From: Chara braunii
Taxonomy: Eukaryota > Streptophyta > Charophyceae > Charales > Characeae
NCBI GenBank assembly: GCA_003427395.1
Contig: BFEA01000049.1
Span: 3,121,184-3,185,183 of the forward strand
Reading direction: 5' to 3'
DNA length: 64,000 nt
Positions 33,701 to 44,981 of this stretch are shown here, one piece after another (within the stretch, counting starts at the first letter, position 1; each line of letters opens with the position of its first letter). A program made the translations under genes and the position numbers. The notes beneath the pieces are model-generated. The model searched no databases, was not told where the DNA came from, and was given only the letters and a program-made list of their open reading frames with translations.

Positions 33701-34550
33701 TGTGACCACTTGGCCATCTGGTCTCCCACCCACGAGGGAATCTGCTTGTCTTTCAACAAATTGGTATTCAGCCTAAAGGGTGGTTTCACTTTCTGAACAA
33801 GATCATTTGATATTACATCAATCAGTACAGGGTGGTAGTCTGATATTGACGATACGCGAAGCTCCGAGGTAATGCACCTGTCCCACAATACTCCCTAGTA
33901 ACAATGAAATCGAGTCTTCTGCAAGGGGGTGGGGTAGTATCTGATGGTTTAGCACCAAACCAGGTGAAACCACGGTCTTCCGGATTCATAACTCTGAACG
34001 TATCCACAAGATCTTGAGATTCGAAAAAGGAAATTAGTAAGGAGGAATCTACTTGTAGGGGGGTAGCCTGACGAGAGTCCAGGCTGGGGTTCAGAACCGT
34101 GTTCCAATCCCCCAAGATATCCAAGTTCGCTGTATCTGGGATGCAGGCTGGAAGATAAGAGAAAAAAATGGTTCTATCTATGTAGTCCATGGGCGCGTAA
34201 ATAGTCATTATTGCCCAATCCTCTTCTTCTACAGCCAACTTCACCCATGCCCAGCAGCCTCCTGGGTCTTCATAGTGGTCTAGTACCGCACAATCTAAAT
34301 CTTTGTGAGGCTGCTGGGCATGGGTGAAGTTGGCCGTAGAAGAAGAGGATTGGGCAATAATGACTATTTACGCGCCCACGAACTACATAGATAGAACCAA
34401 TTTTTTCTCTTATCTTCCAGCCTGCATCCCAGATACAGCGAACTTGGCTATCTTCCATGCACGTTCTTAGAGTGAGCCCATCCTGATACGCCTGTCCTTT
34501 TTTCTCTATCACCCAGTCCCTTTACGTTCCAGCTAGCTATCCTGACTCTG
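30642..34550 (-). pseudogene. LINE ORF2 (copy 2): endonuclease, RT, zinc region (broken)
   Basis: Starts near 34550 with RIASWNVKGLGDREK, the N-terminal motif of APE-type endonucleases. Then: YAPMDYIDR (about 34190), LGDWNTVLNPSLD (about 34110), RRLDFIV (about 33900), SDYHPVLID (about 33830); RT with GVISLLYKKGD..NYRPISLLN (about 32950-32890), FVKGRSIF (about 32790), ILLLDMEKAYDKVGW (about 32700), LADDLTIA (about 32400); C-terminus similar to copy 1 (HIWDEHRGTWITAEF, about 31480) and a zf-RVT-type CSRCEWGWE..HHWLVCP (about 30770-30715). Damage includes stops after 32545, frameshifts near 31970 and 31100, and an inverted duplication in the endonuclease region. The 3' end is lost at the joint with 29849-30710. 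Confidence 0.9.
34121..34447. repeat. 141-bp inverted duplication in the LINE endonuclease region
   Basis: 34121-34261 and 34307-34447 are near-identical reverse complements separated by 45 bp. Differences include CCATGGG against TCGTGGG. The inner copy lies where residues between the N-terminal endonuclease motif and YAPMDY should be. Confidence 0.9.
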
Positions 34551-36040
34551 TTTGGAAGGACCATTGATTGGGTCCTTACCGCTTGATTCATGGATGCCGG
34601 TGGTTTCAGTTGCTACCCCAAGGAGGCTACCCCAAGGAGAGGGATATTGTATGGCCGTTTTGACAACAAGGCGAAAGTCTTGTGAGCCCAATATTGAACC
34701 AGTATCACCTCTAGCTAACCAGTTTGCGAGTTCCTTTGCTGAAAGACCATCACCCAAATGGATGTTGACCAGTGACTCGTTCCTCTGCATAGTGAAGTCC
34801 TGTAGGGGGAACCATAGGAAGCACTCCCTACAACGATTCCGTTACCGTTTGTAGGATCATAAAAAGGAAGTACAACGGAACTTCACTACCATCCGGAGTC
34901 TGAGCCACGTGTCGGCCCCTTTTTGGGTTAGGCAGCAAAGAGCAGGCTCCATCCTGTTCCATGATATATTTGTTCATTAGTTCTGTCGCTTGCTGGTCAG
35001 CAGAGGAGCTGGTCATCGCAATGCAAGGGAGGCTCAATGAATCGCTTTGGGATTTCCACATGAGAGTCATCAAGCCCTCTGAGGAGTCTGAAACAATTAT
35101 AGGAACTAGATATTCCATTGTCCCATGATTTATGTCAGCTCTTCCCAGCGACTTCATTGGGCCGGCGGTAATCAGTGAATTTTTTACAGAACGTACCAGC
35201 TGACCTCTCTTGTTCAATTTACCCTTGCTTATGCATCGAGCCGGGTCTCCCAAGCACTGTTCCTTCATAGTAGGAACTGCCGAACTATCATTCAGGCGGG
35301 ATTTTTTGTGGGAAGCATGAGTAAGTTATTCCTATCTGAGGCTTCATCGAAATGAATGGCACTCTCATTAAAGAGGCCGGGGACTGCAAAGTCCAGGTTG
35401 GCCCACAAGGTCTCCTCGTTGATGGGCCCGACATGTTCTTTATCCACATCCCGCTCCTGATCTCCCAACCCTCTTCGACATCCAGGCTGAAGCCTGTCTG
35501 AGTCTGACTCAGATTCCGAGTCTGATGCAGGGTTGTTCCACGAGCTTCCATCTGTGTTGGAGGGGAGGTGGAGGTGGACTGGGATATTTTCCTTCCCTGG
35601 GGCTTATTCCCACCGCCTTCAAACTGCTCCTGGGGAGCTTTGGGCACTGGGTCTGGTACTCCTGAAGGACCGGGCATACTACCTGATTGGGAACAAATAT
35701 TTTGGCTAACCCCCTTCTTCTTAAATTTCTTCTTTGCTTTGGGTTCGCCAAAAATGAAAAAGGGGGGGGTGTCGGTGTCAGTGGGTTGGCCGGAGCTTTC
35801 AATCCGAATTGGATCGTTTCCTGTAGCATCGTCCATTTCCACTTCCCTCTCTTTGAACACCTTCCTCCCCTTCTCTTCCTCCTCAATCTCTTTCACCTTT
35901 TCTGTTGGATCGCTCTCTTTCTCTTTCTCCTTCCCATCATCATCCCTTTTTTCTTCATCGGACACTTTCTCTTTTGTTGCCGTACCTCCTCCATCTTTCT
36001 CTCCCCCTCTCCCTCAGGCGATTTCCTTTTCCTCCATTCC

Positions 36041-36294
36041 TTCATCCTCTTCCTTCTCTTCCTCTTCCCCTTCTTTGCCACCATCCTGTTGTTTTTTCCG
36101 TTATTCCCTTCCTTTTCCTTTTCCTTTCCATTTCCCCGTCCTCCCCTTTCCTTCTCCTTTTCCTTCCTTCATCCTCTTCCTTCTCTTCCTCTTCCCCTTC
36201 TTTGCCACCATCCTGTTGTTTTATCTGTTATTCCCTTCCTTTTCCTTTTCCTTTTCATTTTCCCCTCCTCCCCTCTCCTTCTCCTTTTCCTTTT
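36041..36294. repeat. 127-bp tandem duplication in polypyrimidine ORF1 tail
   Basis: TTCATCCTCTTCC...CACCATCCTGTTGTTTT recurs with period 127 (starts 36041 and 36168). 127 is not a multiple of three, so it changes the reading frame of ORF1. Confidence 0.8.
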
Positions 36295-37068
36295 CCCTTC
36301 CTCCACTTTCCTTCTCCCGTCCTCCTCCAACTTCCTTTTCCTTTTCCCTTTCCTTGACTTTGTCTGCATCCTTCCCCATATCCCTTCCATTATCTTTGTC
36401 CTTTTCTGGATATGGGAGGTCCTTTTCTCGACTGGCTATGTTGCGCCCTATTTTAGTTGGGCAGCATTCGTCAGTTTCTTTGTGAAAATGGCGTCGGCAT
36501 ACTGGACACCATGAGGTATCCGTGCATATGACATCAATTTTCATGCAGCTGTGAGACAGGAGATCAACGAACTTTTTCTTGTATTTCAACTTGGCTAAGG
36601 GAACTAAGTCGGACCTGATATTTTGCAGGTCGGGATCCAATGGGTTTTTATAGGCTGGAAAATCCCATTATATCATACCAAAGGCATCCTGAACTGTTTT
36701 TCTCAGTATACCCATGGCTGAAACGCGGACTTCCATGCATCTAACCCAAAATAATTTTTGTTTCATTGCATCTCTCCAATCCTTCAACTCGCGTTCCGTC
36801 GTCCATGGACGGAATGAAGCTGTATACATCTTGCGGTCCATTTCAATTTCATCCCTACCTTTTTTGAGCATCCATTCGGTGATTGATTTATTCGAGGCAA
36901 CATATGTAACGAGGTTTTTCCCTTCGTTGCGGAATGGCCCCCTTTTGGGGGCTGCTCTCGTTACTCCTGAGCTGCCCAACCGTTCTCATAAATTCAGACT
37001 GACCTGTTCTTGAAGTCAACGGGTAAAGACGTGGCTTCGCTCCCGAAGAAGATCGAAACCGCATGTTC

Positions 37069-37072
37069 ATGT
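37069..37072. repeat. Target-site duplication of element C, left
   Basis: ATGT, matching 46146-46149 after the 3' LTR. Confidence 0.75.
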
Positions 37073-38151
37073 TGCAATGACTTGCTGATTTTAGACTGCC
37101 GAGACTGACTGCGAGGTTGTACACTAACCGGTAGGGTTAGATTCGTAATTTTGTTTGGCTGGGGGCTAACCGAGAGACCTAACTGCGAGGAAATTCGTGA
37201 GGGACATATCTGCAAATTTGGGAAAATATAGCCCTAACACTAACTGAATTTCCTACTACTACCCTAACTGCGAATAGCAGGCCCGGGCTACCCCTAGGAC
37301 AGACAGGCCCTAAGTGGCCTATACTGATAGACGAACCTATAGCCTATAGCCGGGTCCGGTAGAGGCCGAGAGGCCGAAACAGAAACGGTACTGGTCGGTC
37401 AGTCAGTCCGGTCTAGGTCTAGTGTAGTCTATAGATAGGTTAGGCCCATCGGTTCAGAACTTTTGGCAGTTCATTTCTCGCGAAGCAGCGTTGGAGAAGC
37501 CAAGCAAGTTGGTGGCGGTGTGTGTCTGCATGCGGCATCCTGAGACTTCGCCGTTGACAACAACCATAGCCGGCCCAGTCTGAGTCTGCCATAGCTGGGG
37601 CATCCTCAACGCACCTACCCTTGGGGGTATCTGCATCTGGCCGGGCTACATCGAGGCTCTACACTGTGTGTTCGTGGGTGGTGGCAGCCATAGCTGCCTG
37701 TTCCTTCGTCAGAGTTGTCCATCGCACTGAAGACTTCATCGCAGGACCTATTCTTCATCAGGGTGGTTGGCGCTGGCCTCTGGGAGGCCGTTCTGATGTG
37801 GCACTACTAACTGGGTGTAGGATAGAGAGTGGGGTGTGAGTTCTGAGAGTGGCGAGATACTGGAACAAACTCTGTTACGATAATTGTTTGAGTCGGCTCA
37901 TCATCAGTGTAATTTCAATTGTTATCCTTGCCGGTTCTACTTGGGATTGGTTGTTGGGAGTGTGTTAGAGAGAGAGAAACACTGTGTGTCTTCTCCCCAT
38001 CTGTGCATAGTTGTATTCCGCTGCCTACTCTGATCTGTGTGTAGTGTGGACTCTGTCTCCTCTCCCCCTTCTCTTATGCATGTATGGGCGTGTATGAGAT
38101 TGTCTGTGTGTGAGTGGCGGTAAAAATCGTCAGACAACCAAGTTCATAACA
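37073..38151 (+). repeat. 5' LTR of element C
   Basis: Begins TGCAATGACTTGC and ends TTCATAACA. Aligns over its full length with 44982-46145, with scattered single-base differences. Confidence 0.95.
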
Positions 38152-38153
38152 GT

Positions 38154-38165
38154 TGGTATCGGAGC
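38154..38165 (+). other. Primer-binding site of element C
   Basis: TGGTATCGGAGC, two bases after the LTR end. Confidence 0.85.
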
Positions 38166-39669
38166 CGGGATTGGAATTGGAACACTGAGGGTTGAGCGCA
38201 CTGAGGCATCTTCTTCATCTAGCGATAAACTGGCGGGAGTTTCATGGCGATTCATCTTCCCCAGTACTGAGTCAGCAGGGAAGAAGACTTTCCGCGGTGG
38301 ATTCAAGTGTTCAGTGGTTGCACCGAGCAAGTGCACTAAGCCTGTCAGGGCGCTTGTCAGGAAGTGGCGAGTTCAGGGCTAATTCGCCATAGCCAACCCT
38401 CAGGGTAGTACAGCGAAGTACCCCGGAGTGGCGAATTACCCCTGAGGACATCAGCGAACCCTGAGCGGCATCATCCCTGGGTAGCGCTGGCAGAGATTGA
38501 CGCATTATATGAATCTCCTGTAGAAAAAAACCATTCTGGGGCTATTTTTAGCATCAGCGGCTACCAGGCACTGTGGCGAGATATTTTGGTGTTGGCTATC
38601 TGTGCGCCACAGGACCAGATACAGTGCATCTGAGTTGAGGGAGTGCAGCGCTACAGGACCCTGAGGAGGATCAACAAGTTTGGAGCAGTTCTGTGCGTGG
38701 GATTGTCAGGAGGAATATCTGGAGTAATTGGCGAGATAAGGGTTATCATCAGCCATAGCCAGATTTTCATCATCACCTGCAAGATTCTCTGAAAGTGAGT
38801 CCGTTCCATGCAGCTACCTGCATAGCGATCCAGGTAGGATTAGATTAGTGAATTATAATGGTCTATCTGTCTGTCAGTGACTGGATGTGGAAATCGCAGA
38901 CTGCATGACAACCATAGTCATCTCTCCCCTACCTCTCTCTGCTCATTTCTCATCCTCTGTCGACTCTTTCTGATCCAAAATTGTCTTGTGACTGCTTTAC
39001 TGCATTGCGATTATTTTGGGATACTCAAATTGTGAATTCTGCACTGGAAAGGTAGTGATACTGTGAATTGCAGTTTTGCGTTGAGTCTATTTATAGCCTG
39101 TGCTAACTAGGGTCAGTCATAACTTCAATTCTGTCCGTCAGAATTCCGTTCTGTCAGTCCCCAGTGAATCACAATCCAAAAATAGACAATACTGCAGAAT
39201 CACAGAGTTGGATTTACAGTATTTCACTGGATACAGTGAATACTGTACTTCGGATATAAGGTCAAGATTAGAGTCTGAGTCAGGATATAGGGTGTCTGTC
39301 TGAATCGCTTGGTTTGGTTGGCCTCTCTTGTCTGTACTAACCATGTTCTATCATTCCCACTGACTACCCTTGTTTTCTAGTGAGCTCTGGAAATCTAGTG
39401 TGTTTCTGGAAGAGTAGCGGAGTGACTCTACTAACTCCAGTGTGGTTGAGGGTCAGTAAAAGGAAATCGTGTGCATGATTTTGCTGGACTTACAGTCTGC
39501 CTGATACCTGACCCCAGAGACACCCTTCCAACCCAAACGGCTGATTGCCCATTCACCCACCTGTTCCAGTGTTTGAGTTTTGCAGCGATTCCAGGGTGTC
39601 TGAAGGAATCTGAATTTCGCTGCATACTCAGGTTGCTGTTTTATTTTCGATTTTATTTGAAACAGGAAA
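38166..39669 (+). other. Untranslated leader of element C
   Basis: About 1.5 kb between primer site and gag. No coding content seen. A GTACAGCGAAGTACCCCGGAG segment near 38407-38427 and repeated GGCGA/GCGAGA motifs are the only features noted. Confidence 0.55.
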
Positions 39670-41241
39670 ATGTCTTACCATGGGGCTCAGCAGCAGCCAT
39701 AGGTGGAAGTGGTGATGAAGGTGGAAGTTCAACAGCCTTCAACCTCCACTCCTCCTCCACCTTTGACTGCTACTCAACAGGAAAAGGAGCTGCAAGAGCA
39801 GTTGCGGCGGCAACAGGACTGCCTGGCAGAACTGGAACGGCAGGAGGCAGCCGAGCTAGAGGTTGCAACAGATAATTCCAGAAGGGACTATTTGTTGCAG
39901 CAGCTAGACAAGGTGCTCTCAGATGACCGCTGTGCACAGGTGACTAAACACCTAGCAGAGACGAGCATCCTGGAGCACAAGATCACCAATTCCTATTTTA
40001 CGAACTGGGATGATCATTTTGTTCGTTTGGAGCGTCGGGTTAACGACCTGGCAGATCAGCAGTCCAAGATTCTGGATGCTATTCAGAACTTGACTGCTCA
40101 GCTGTCAACCGCCAAGCTGATTGCCCCTCAGCTCCCTCTGCTGAAACCCAAACCTTTCTTTCTTCTCGCCCTTCCACTCCCCCGGGTTCAGTCCATTCTT
40201 CCCGGTCACCATCTCATTCCCAAAAGGCCTCAGGCAAGGCCACCTATGATGATGTAACTGCAGAAGATCAAAGAGGTCCCAAGATCCCTGCTCCCAACAA
40301 GTTTAGGGGTGATGACCCCAAGACCGATGTTGGGGACTGGGCTGCTGGGACCAAAGCCTACTTGAGGGGCTTTGTCTGTGCAGAACAGACCAAGGTGGCA
40401 ATTGTTCTGGGACTGCTAGAGGGACCTGCTTTGAAGTGGGCCACTTCTACCTCCAACAGTCTGCAGCAGTCCATGGAGGACTGGGCTTTTGGGCTTGGGG
40501 TGGACAAACTTCTGCAGGCCCTGGAGGACCGCTTTGCAGACAAGGAGCGGGCCCGCAAGGCTGCTGACAGGATTGCTCGCCTGGGACAGCAGCGGTACAG
40601 CGGGACTCTGCAGGCCTTGTTTGCTGAGTTCGAGCAACTTACCTCCACCCATGGGTTGGTCATGTCCACAGATGATCTGCTGACCAACTTCTGCAGGGCA
40701 GCGCCTGAGAAGTTTGTTGTTGCACTATACAGCGCTGGGCACAAGGACTGGAGGTCCTTTGGCCGAGCAGCCCTGGACATGGAGGCAAAGCTTCATGTCC
40801 AGGCCCCATCCTCTGACAGGAGGAAAGGTGCCTTCCCTAGAGGTGGAAGGGAAAGGCAGTCTTCACTCACGCGGGGTCTGCATCAGGTTCAGATACAGAT
40901 TCCTAGGTTGATGCACCTTCAGCTGGGACTGGATCTGCTCCTGATCCAGATATTGCAACAACCCTAACTCAGGCTGTTTTGGGAGTTCTGCAGCAGCAGA
41001 AGAGATTCTCCCCCACCACAGCCTCAGCCAGTGCAAAGGGGAAGGATAAGGGACGTCGACCTTCATCTTCCCAGCGCCCTAACCTGCCGAAAGACGTCCA
41101 GATGCCAGCTGACCCTCTCAATCCCTCCACACTCCCCTGGCATGCTAGCTGACCCTCTCAATCTAGGAGGGAGTCTGGAGAAGACGCAAGGAAAGAGGGG
41201 TCTGCCTGAGATGTGAGGGACAACACTTCCTGAATGACTGC
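39670..41241 (+). pseudogene. gag: Element C gag (broken)
   Basis: Start at ATG 39670 (MSYHGAQQQP), with a TAG at 39700 where the Gln run suggests CAG. A Gln/Glu-rich coiled-coil-like stretch (about 39775-40110) is followed by a frameshift near 40165. Then the capsid: FRGDDPKTDVGDW (about 40300), LEGPALKWA, LLQALEDRFADKERA, LQALFAEFEQL, ending about 40800. Further frameshifts follow. The zinc knuckle (41203-41241) reads [14 protein letters not shown]-x2-C-x3-H-x4-C, one residue shorter than usual. A short repeat GCTGACCCTCTCAAT at about 41108 and 41147 marks a small duplication. Confidence 0.85.
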
Positions 41242-41273
41242 CCTTACATGCCAGGCCCAGGTCAGTCAAAAAA

Positions 41274-44200
41274 TTGAAACAGACCCTCGGGACCGTAGTT
41301 CCCCCCAGTGCTGCACCTTCATCTACTCAGGTAGGTGAATCTGCAGCTGTTTCAGTTGAGACTGTATGTGATGATGTTTGTTTGGGGACTGCACGGGCAG
41401 CATCCTTTTGTTATGAGGATCCTGACCCGGATCAGGACCCGGGGCAGGATGAGCTCCAGTCACTTGCAGCCTTCTTCCTTCACCTGAAGGAACATAAGAA
41501 GTGCAAGTCTGATCTCATCATGCTTCGGCCCCTGATCAACCGCACCAAGATCACTGGGCTATTGGACTGTGGAGCCACCAGGAACTTCATGTCTCCCAGT
41601 GCAATTAAAAAGTTGCATCTGGGCATGAAAGTTCAGCACCTGCAGCAACCGCTGCTGGTGAGGATTGGTGACTCTACAGTGCTCATCATCAGGGAGAAGG
41701 TCAAGGGTATCCTGACCTTCGATAGTGCTGAAGAAGTCGGACACAGTCTGAACTTCTACATTTTCCCTGAGCTGCCCTTTGACTTGGTGTTCTCTATGCA
41801 GTGGCTAAAGGCAGTCAACCTAAGGATCGATTGGCAGATCCCAAAGGTTGAGCTACCTAATAGCCTGGGGGTGTATCAACCATGCATGATTGCTGCTGAT
41901 CATCGCCCTAAGACCTCTTGCTACTGCCTGAGAGCGAGAGAGTTTTACTCTCTCTCACGCCAGTACGACCATGAGCGTCTGTTTATAGCTCTGGTCAAGC
42001 AGACTGGCGCTCCCCCTGTTTCCTGTCCTCCTGAGATACAGCAGGTGGTTGACAAGTATGCTGATATGATGCAGGAACCCTTTGGATTACCCAACCGGCC
42101 AACCAAGCATCACATCGAGCTGCTACCTGGAGCGGTCCCTCCCAAGGGCCGCATCTACAGGATGTCCCCTGCTGAGCTTGAGGAGCTTAGAAAGCAGCTT
42201 GAGACCCTGACCAGCAAGGGCTGGATCAGACCCAACACTTCTGAATTCGGTGCACCTGTTCTCTTTGTGCCCAAAGGGAACGGCGAGTTCAGAATGTGCA
42301 TTGACTACAGGGGTCTCAACAAGATCACTAGGAAGAGTACTGAGTTATTTCGTAGGATCGATGACCTTCTGGACATGGTGCAGGTCTGCACAGTGTTCAA
42401 CAAAGTCGACCTCAAATCTGGCTACCACCAGATTGAGAAGGCAGAGGAGGATGTCTACAAGACAGCCTTCAAGACCAGGTATGGGACTTACGAGTTCCTG
42501 GTCATGCCATTTGGACTTTGCAACGCCCCAGGCACCTTTCAGACAAAGATGCACCGCATCTTCAGGCCTTACCTGAACAAGTTTATGGTTGTCTACCTGG
42601 ATGATATCCTGGTATTCAGCAAAACTGTCAGGGAACATGCGGAGCACTTGGCTCTTGTCCTTTAGTAGTTACGTGACAACCAGTACAAACTCAACAGAGA
42701 GAAGTCCTCCTTTGGAGTTCCCTCTGTTATCTACCTGGGTCATGTAATCTCTGGAGATGGTCTGGCTCCTGAAGCAGCCAAGATTGCTGCTATTCAGGAG
42801 TGGCCTCGGCTACAGGCAGTGAGTTATGTCAGGTCCTTCATGGGTCTAGCCTCATACTACAGAAAGTTTGTCAGAAACTTTTCTGCAGTGGCTGCACCCC
42901 TGACCAACCTAACGAAGAAAGATACTCCCTTTCTTTGGTCCCTTCCTTGTCAGTTGGCCTTCACACGACTCAAGAAGGCCTTGACTCGTGCGCCTGTGCT
43001 GAAGTTACCTGACCCCACCTTGCCATTCATCCTGACCACTAACGCTTGTCAGTATGGCATTGGGGCACTTCTTCAGCAGGATGATGGGAATGGTCTATGG
43101 CCTGCAGAGTTTATGAGTAAGAACATCAAGACTCAAAAGCTCCAGGACTCCACCTACTAGACAAAGCTATATGCTTTTGTCTGTGCTCTGAAACACTGGA
43201 AACACTTTCTCCTGGGCAGGCACTTCAAGATCTTTTCAGATCACTCCACCTTACAGTGGATGAAGTCCCAGGGAGAGTTGAATGATAAGGTGGCACGGTA
43301 CATTCAGTTCATTGACATGTTTGACTTTGAACTGAAGCATAAGAAGGGTTGCTACAACAAGGTAGCAGATGCCCTCTCTCGTAGGCCTGACTCTTTTGCG
43401 CTGATCTCCTCTACTCACTCCTTTGGAGAGGAGACCCGTCAGACCATTGCTCGTCTACTGCCTCATGACGAGACTTTCGGACCCATTGTTAGGAATCTGT
43501 AAGCAGATCCTAACTCTGAACCAGGCTATGCTCTGAGTTCAGACCTACTGTATACGCACAGTAGAGGGGAGGAGCGCTTGTGCATTCCCCAGGACCAGCG
43601 GCTCAGGACACTGTTGATGTCAGAGTGTGATGATGCCCGTGGACATTTTGGGTTCCTATAGTCTTATGCAGCCCTGTCGCAGCGCTTCTTCTGGAAGGAG
43701 ATGCTGCGCTTCTTCTGGAAGGAGATGCGGAGTGATATGCTGCGCTATGTGGACACCTGTGAGCTTTGCCAAAGGAATAAGGTCCATAGACCTCCTTTGG
43801 GACTGCTCAAACCCTTACCCATACCTGATGGCCCGGCCCAATCTGTGGCGATTGACTTTACAGATCTAGGCAAGACCACCCCTCGTGGCATGCGTCAGGT
43901 TATGGTCTGCGTGGTCAGGTTCTCCAAATACGCAGAGTTCATCCCCTTGCCAGAAGTAGCTAGGGTCCCGGCTGTGAGAACAGCCTTTTCTGAGAGGTGG
44001 GTCACTCACCATGGACCGCCCACTTCTATAGTCAGTGACAGAGACCCCGGATTTTACAGCGATGAGTGGCAGTCCTATTGTAAGGATTACTTGCACTCAC
44101 GATTCGACATGAATTGTGGTCATCATCTTGAAGCCAATGGTCAAGCTGAGGTGATGAACCAAGTCTTATTCCAATTGCTGCGTCCTGTCATCTCTCCAGA

Positions 44201-44909
44201 TCAGCAAGACTGGGATCTTCACTTGGCTAGGGCACAGCTCATGTACAACATATTTGTCCACTCCTCGACGGGGTTCAGTCCCTACCGGTTACACTGGGGG
44301 CGTGAACCACGACAGCCTCTCAATGACATCATCGATAGGCCTAAGCCTGATCTGACACCAGGCACAACAGAGTTCACCAGACGTTATCGTCTAGATGTGG
44401 AAAGAGCCCGCGCGACCTTGTTCAAAGCCCAGAAGGCTATGATTGAACAAGCTAATCTCCACAGGCGGCCTTCCCCCATCAGCACTGGTGATCATGTCTG
44501 GGTGGCCAGTTCTGAGCTGTCGAGGGAGGAGGATATCTCCCCCAAGCTGTTGCCACGTTACCTGGGTCCATGGCAAGTCCTAGATACAGTGGGCGCTGAT
44601 CCCTTCGGTCCGTCGTATGTTATCAACGTCCCGCTGCATCTACGCACCTACCCGGTCTTTCATGCATCCAAGCTGCTGCCGTTCACTCCAGCTGATGCAT
44701 TCCTAGACCGGCCTCCTCAGTTTCGTCCACCAATCCCGGGCAAGGGATATGATACCAACCGGATTGAGGATGAGTGGGGCACAGGCCCCAATCGGCAGTA
44801 TCTTGTGAGGTTCGTGTTCCAGCCTCCTTCTGAGAGCAGATGGTTCTACAGAAGGGAACTTCTCAAGACAACAAAGTCGATTGTATTGCGATATGAAGCA
44901 GCTCAGTAG
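41274..44909 (+). pseudogene. pol: Element C pol: protease, RT, RNase H, integrase, C-terminal tail (broken)
   Basis: The best preserved pol here: mostly one frame broken by stops. Protease [12 protein letters not shown] (about 41560). [54 protein letters not shown] (about 42600). Two TAGs in a row at 42663 and 42666 where QQ is likely. RNase H: TTNACQYGIGALLQQDDG (about 43030), stop at 43158, FKIFSDHSTLQW, VADALSRRPDS (about 43370), stop at 43500. Integrase: GHFGF, CELCQRNK (about 43755), AIDFTD, VSDRDPGF, EANGQAEVMNQ; an exact 24-bp tandem duplication at about 43683-43730 repeats LRFFWKEM. Tail: LGPWQVLD, HLRTYPVFHASKL, IEDEWGTGPNRQYLVRF (chromodomain-like), RRELLK. Ends at 44909. Confidence 0.92.
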
Positions 44910-44981
44910 GGCAACCTTCCTCGCCGTTCACCTCGCCTACATCCCGAGCTCAGAGGTCCTCGCTCCCGGGGAGGGTAAGCC

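Larger units (their letters stand above)
34551..37072 (-). pseudogene. LINE ORF1 (copy 2), 3' part, interrupted by element C
   Basis: Continues the ORF1 that starts at ATG 46360. From 37072: EHAVSIFFGSEATS, then after a stop and frameshift RNEGKNLVTYVAS (about 36920), DRKMYTASF, KLFWVR, a single in-frame stop at 36668, and a zinc knuckle WCPVCRRHFHKETDECC (C-x2-C-x4-H-x5-C, about 36520-36470). Then a long Lys/Glu/Arg-rich tail (about 36420-35840), disturbed by a 127-bp tandem duplication, and further frames to about 34600 with no recognised motif. Family knowledge says ORF1 binds element RNA; the charged tail fits this. Confidence 0.8.

Noticed and set aside
35568-36514. Plus-strand frames of up to 305 codons rich in Phe/Ser/Pro
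   Set aside because: They are the antisense of the Lys/Glu-rich tail of LINE ORF1, which has a supported homologue and zinc knuckle on the minus strand.
38407-38427. tRNA-like or palindromic site in the element C leader
   Set aside because: Short GTAC/CGGAG symmetry only; no cloverleaf can be drawn.
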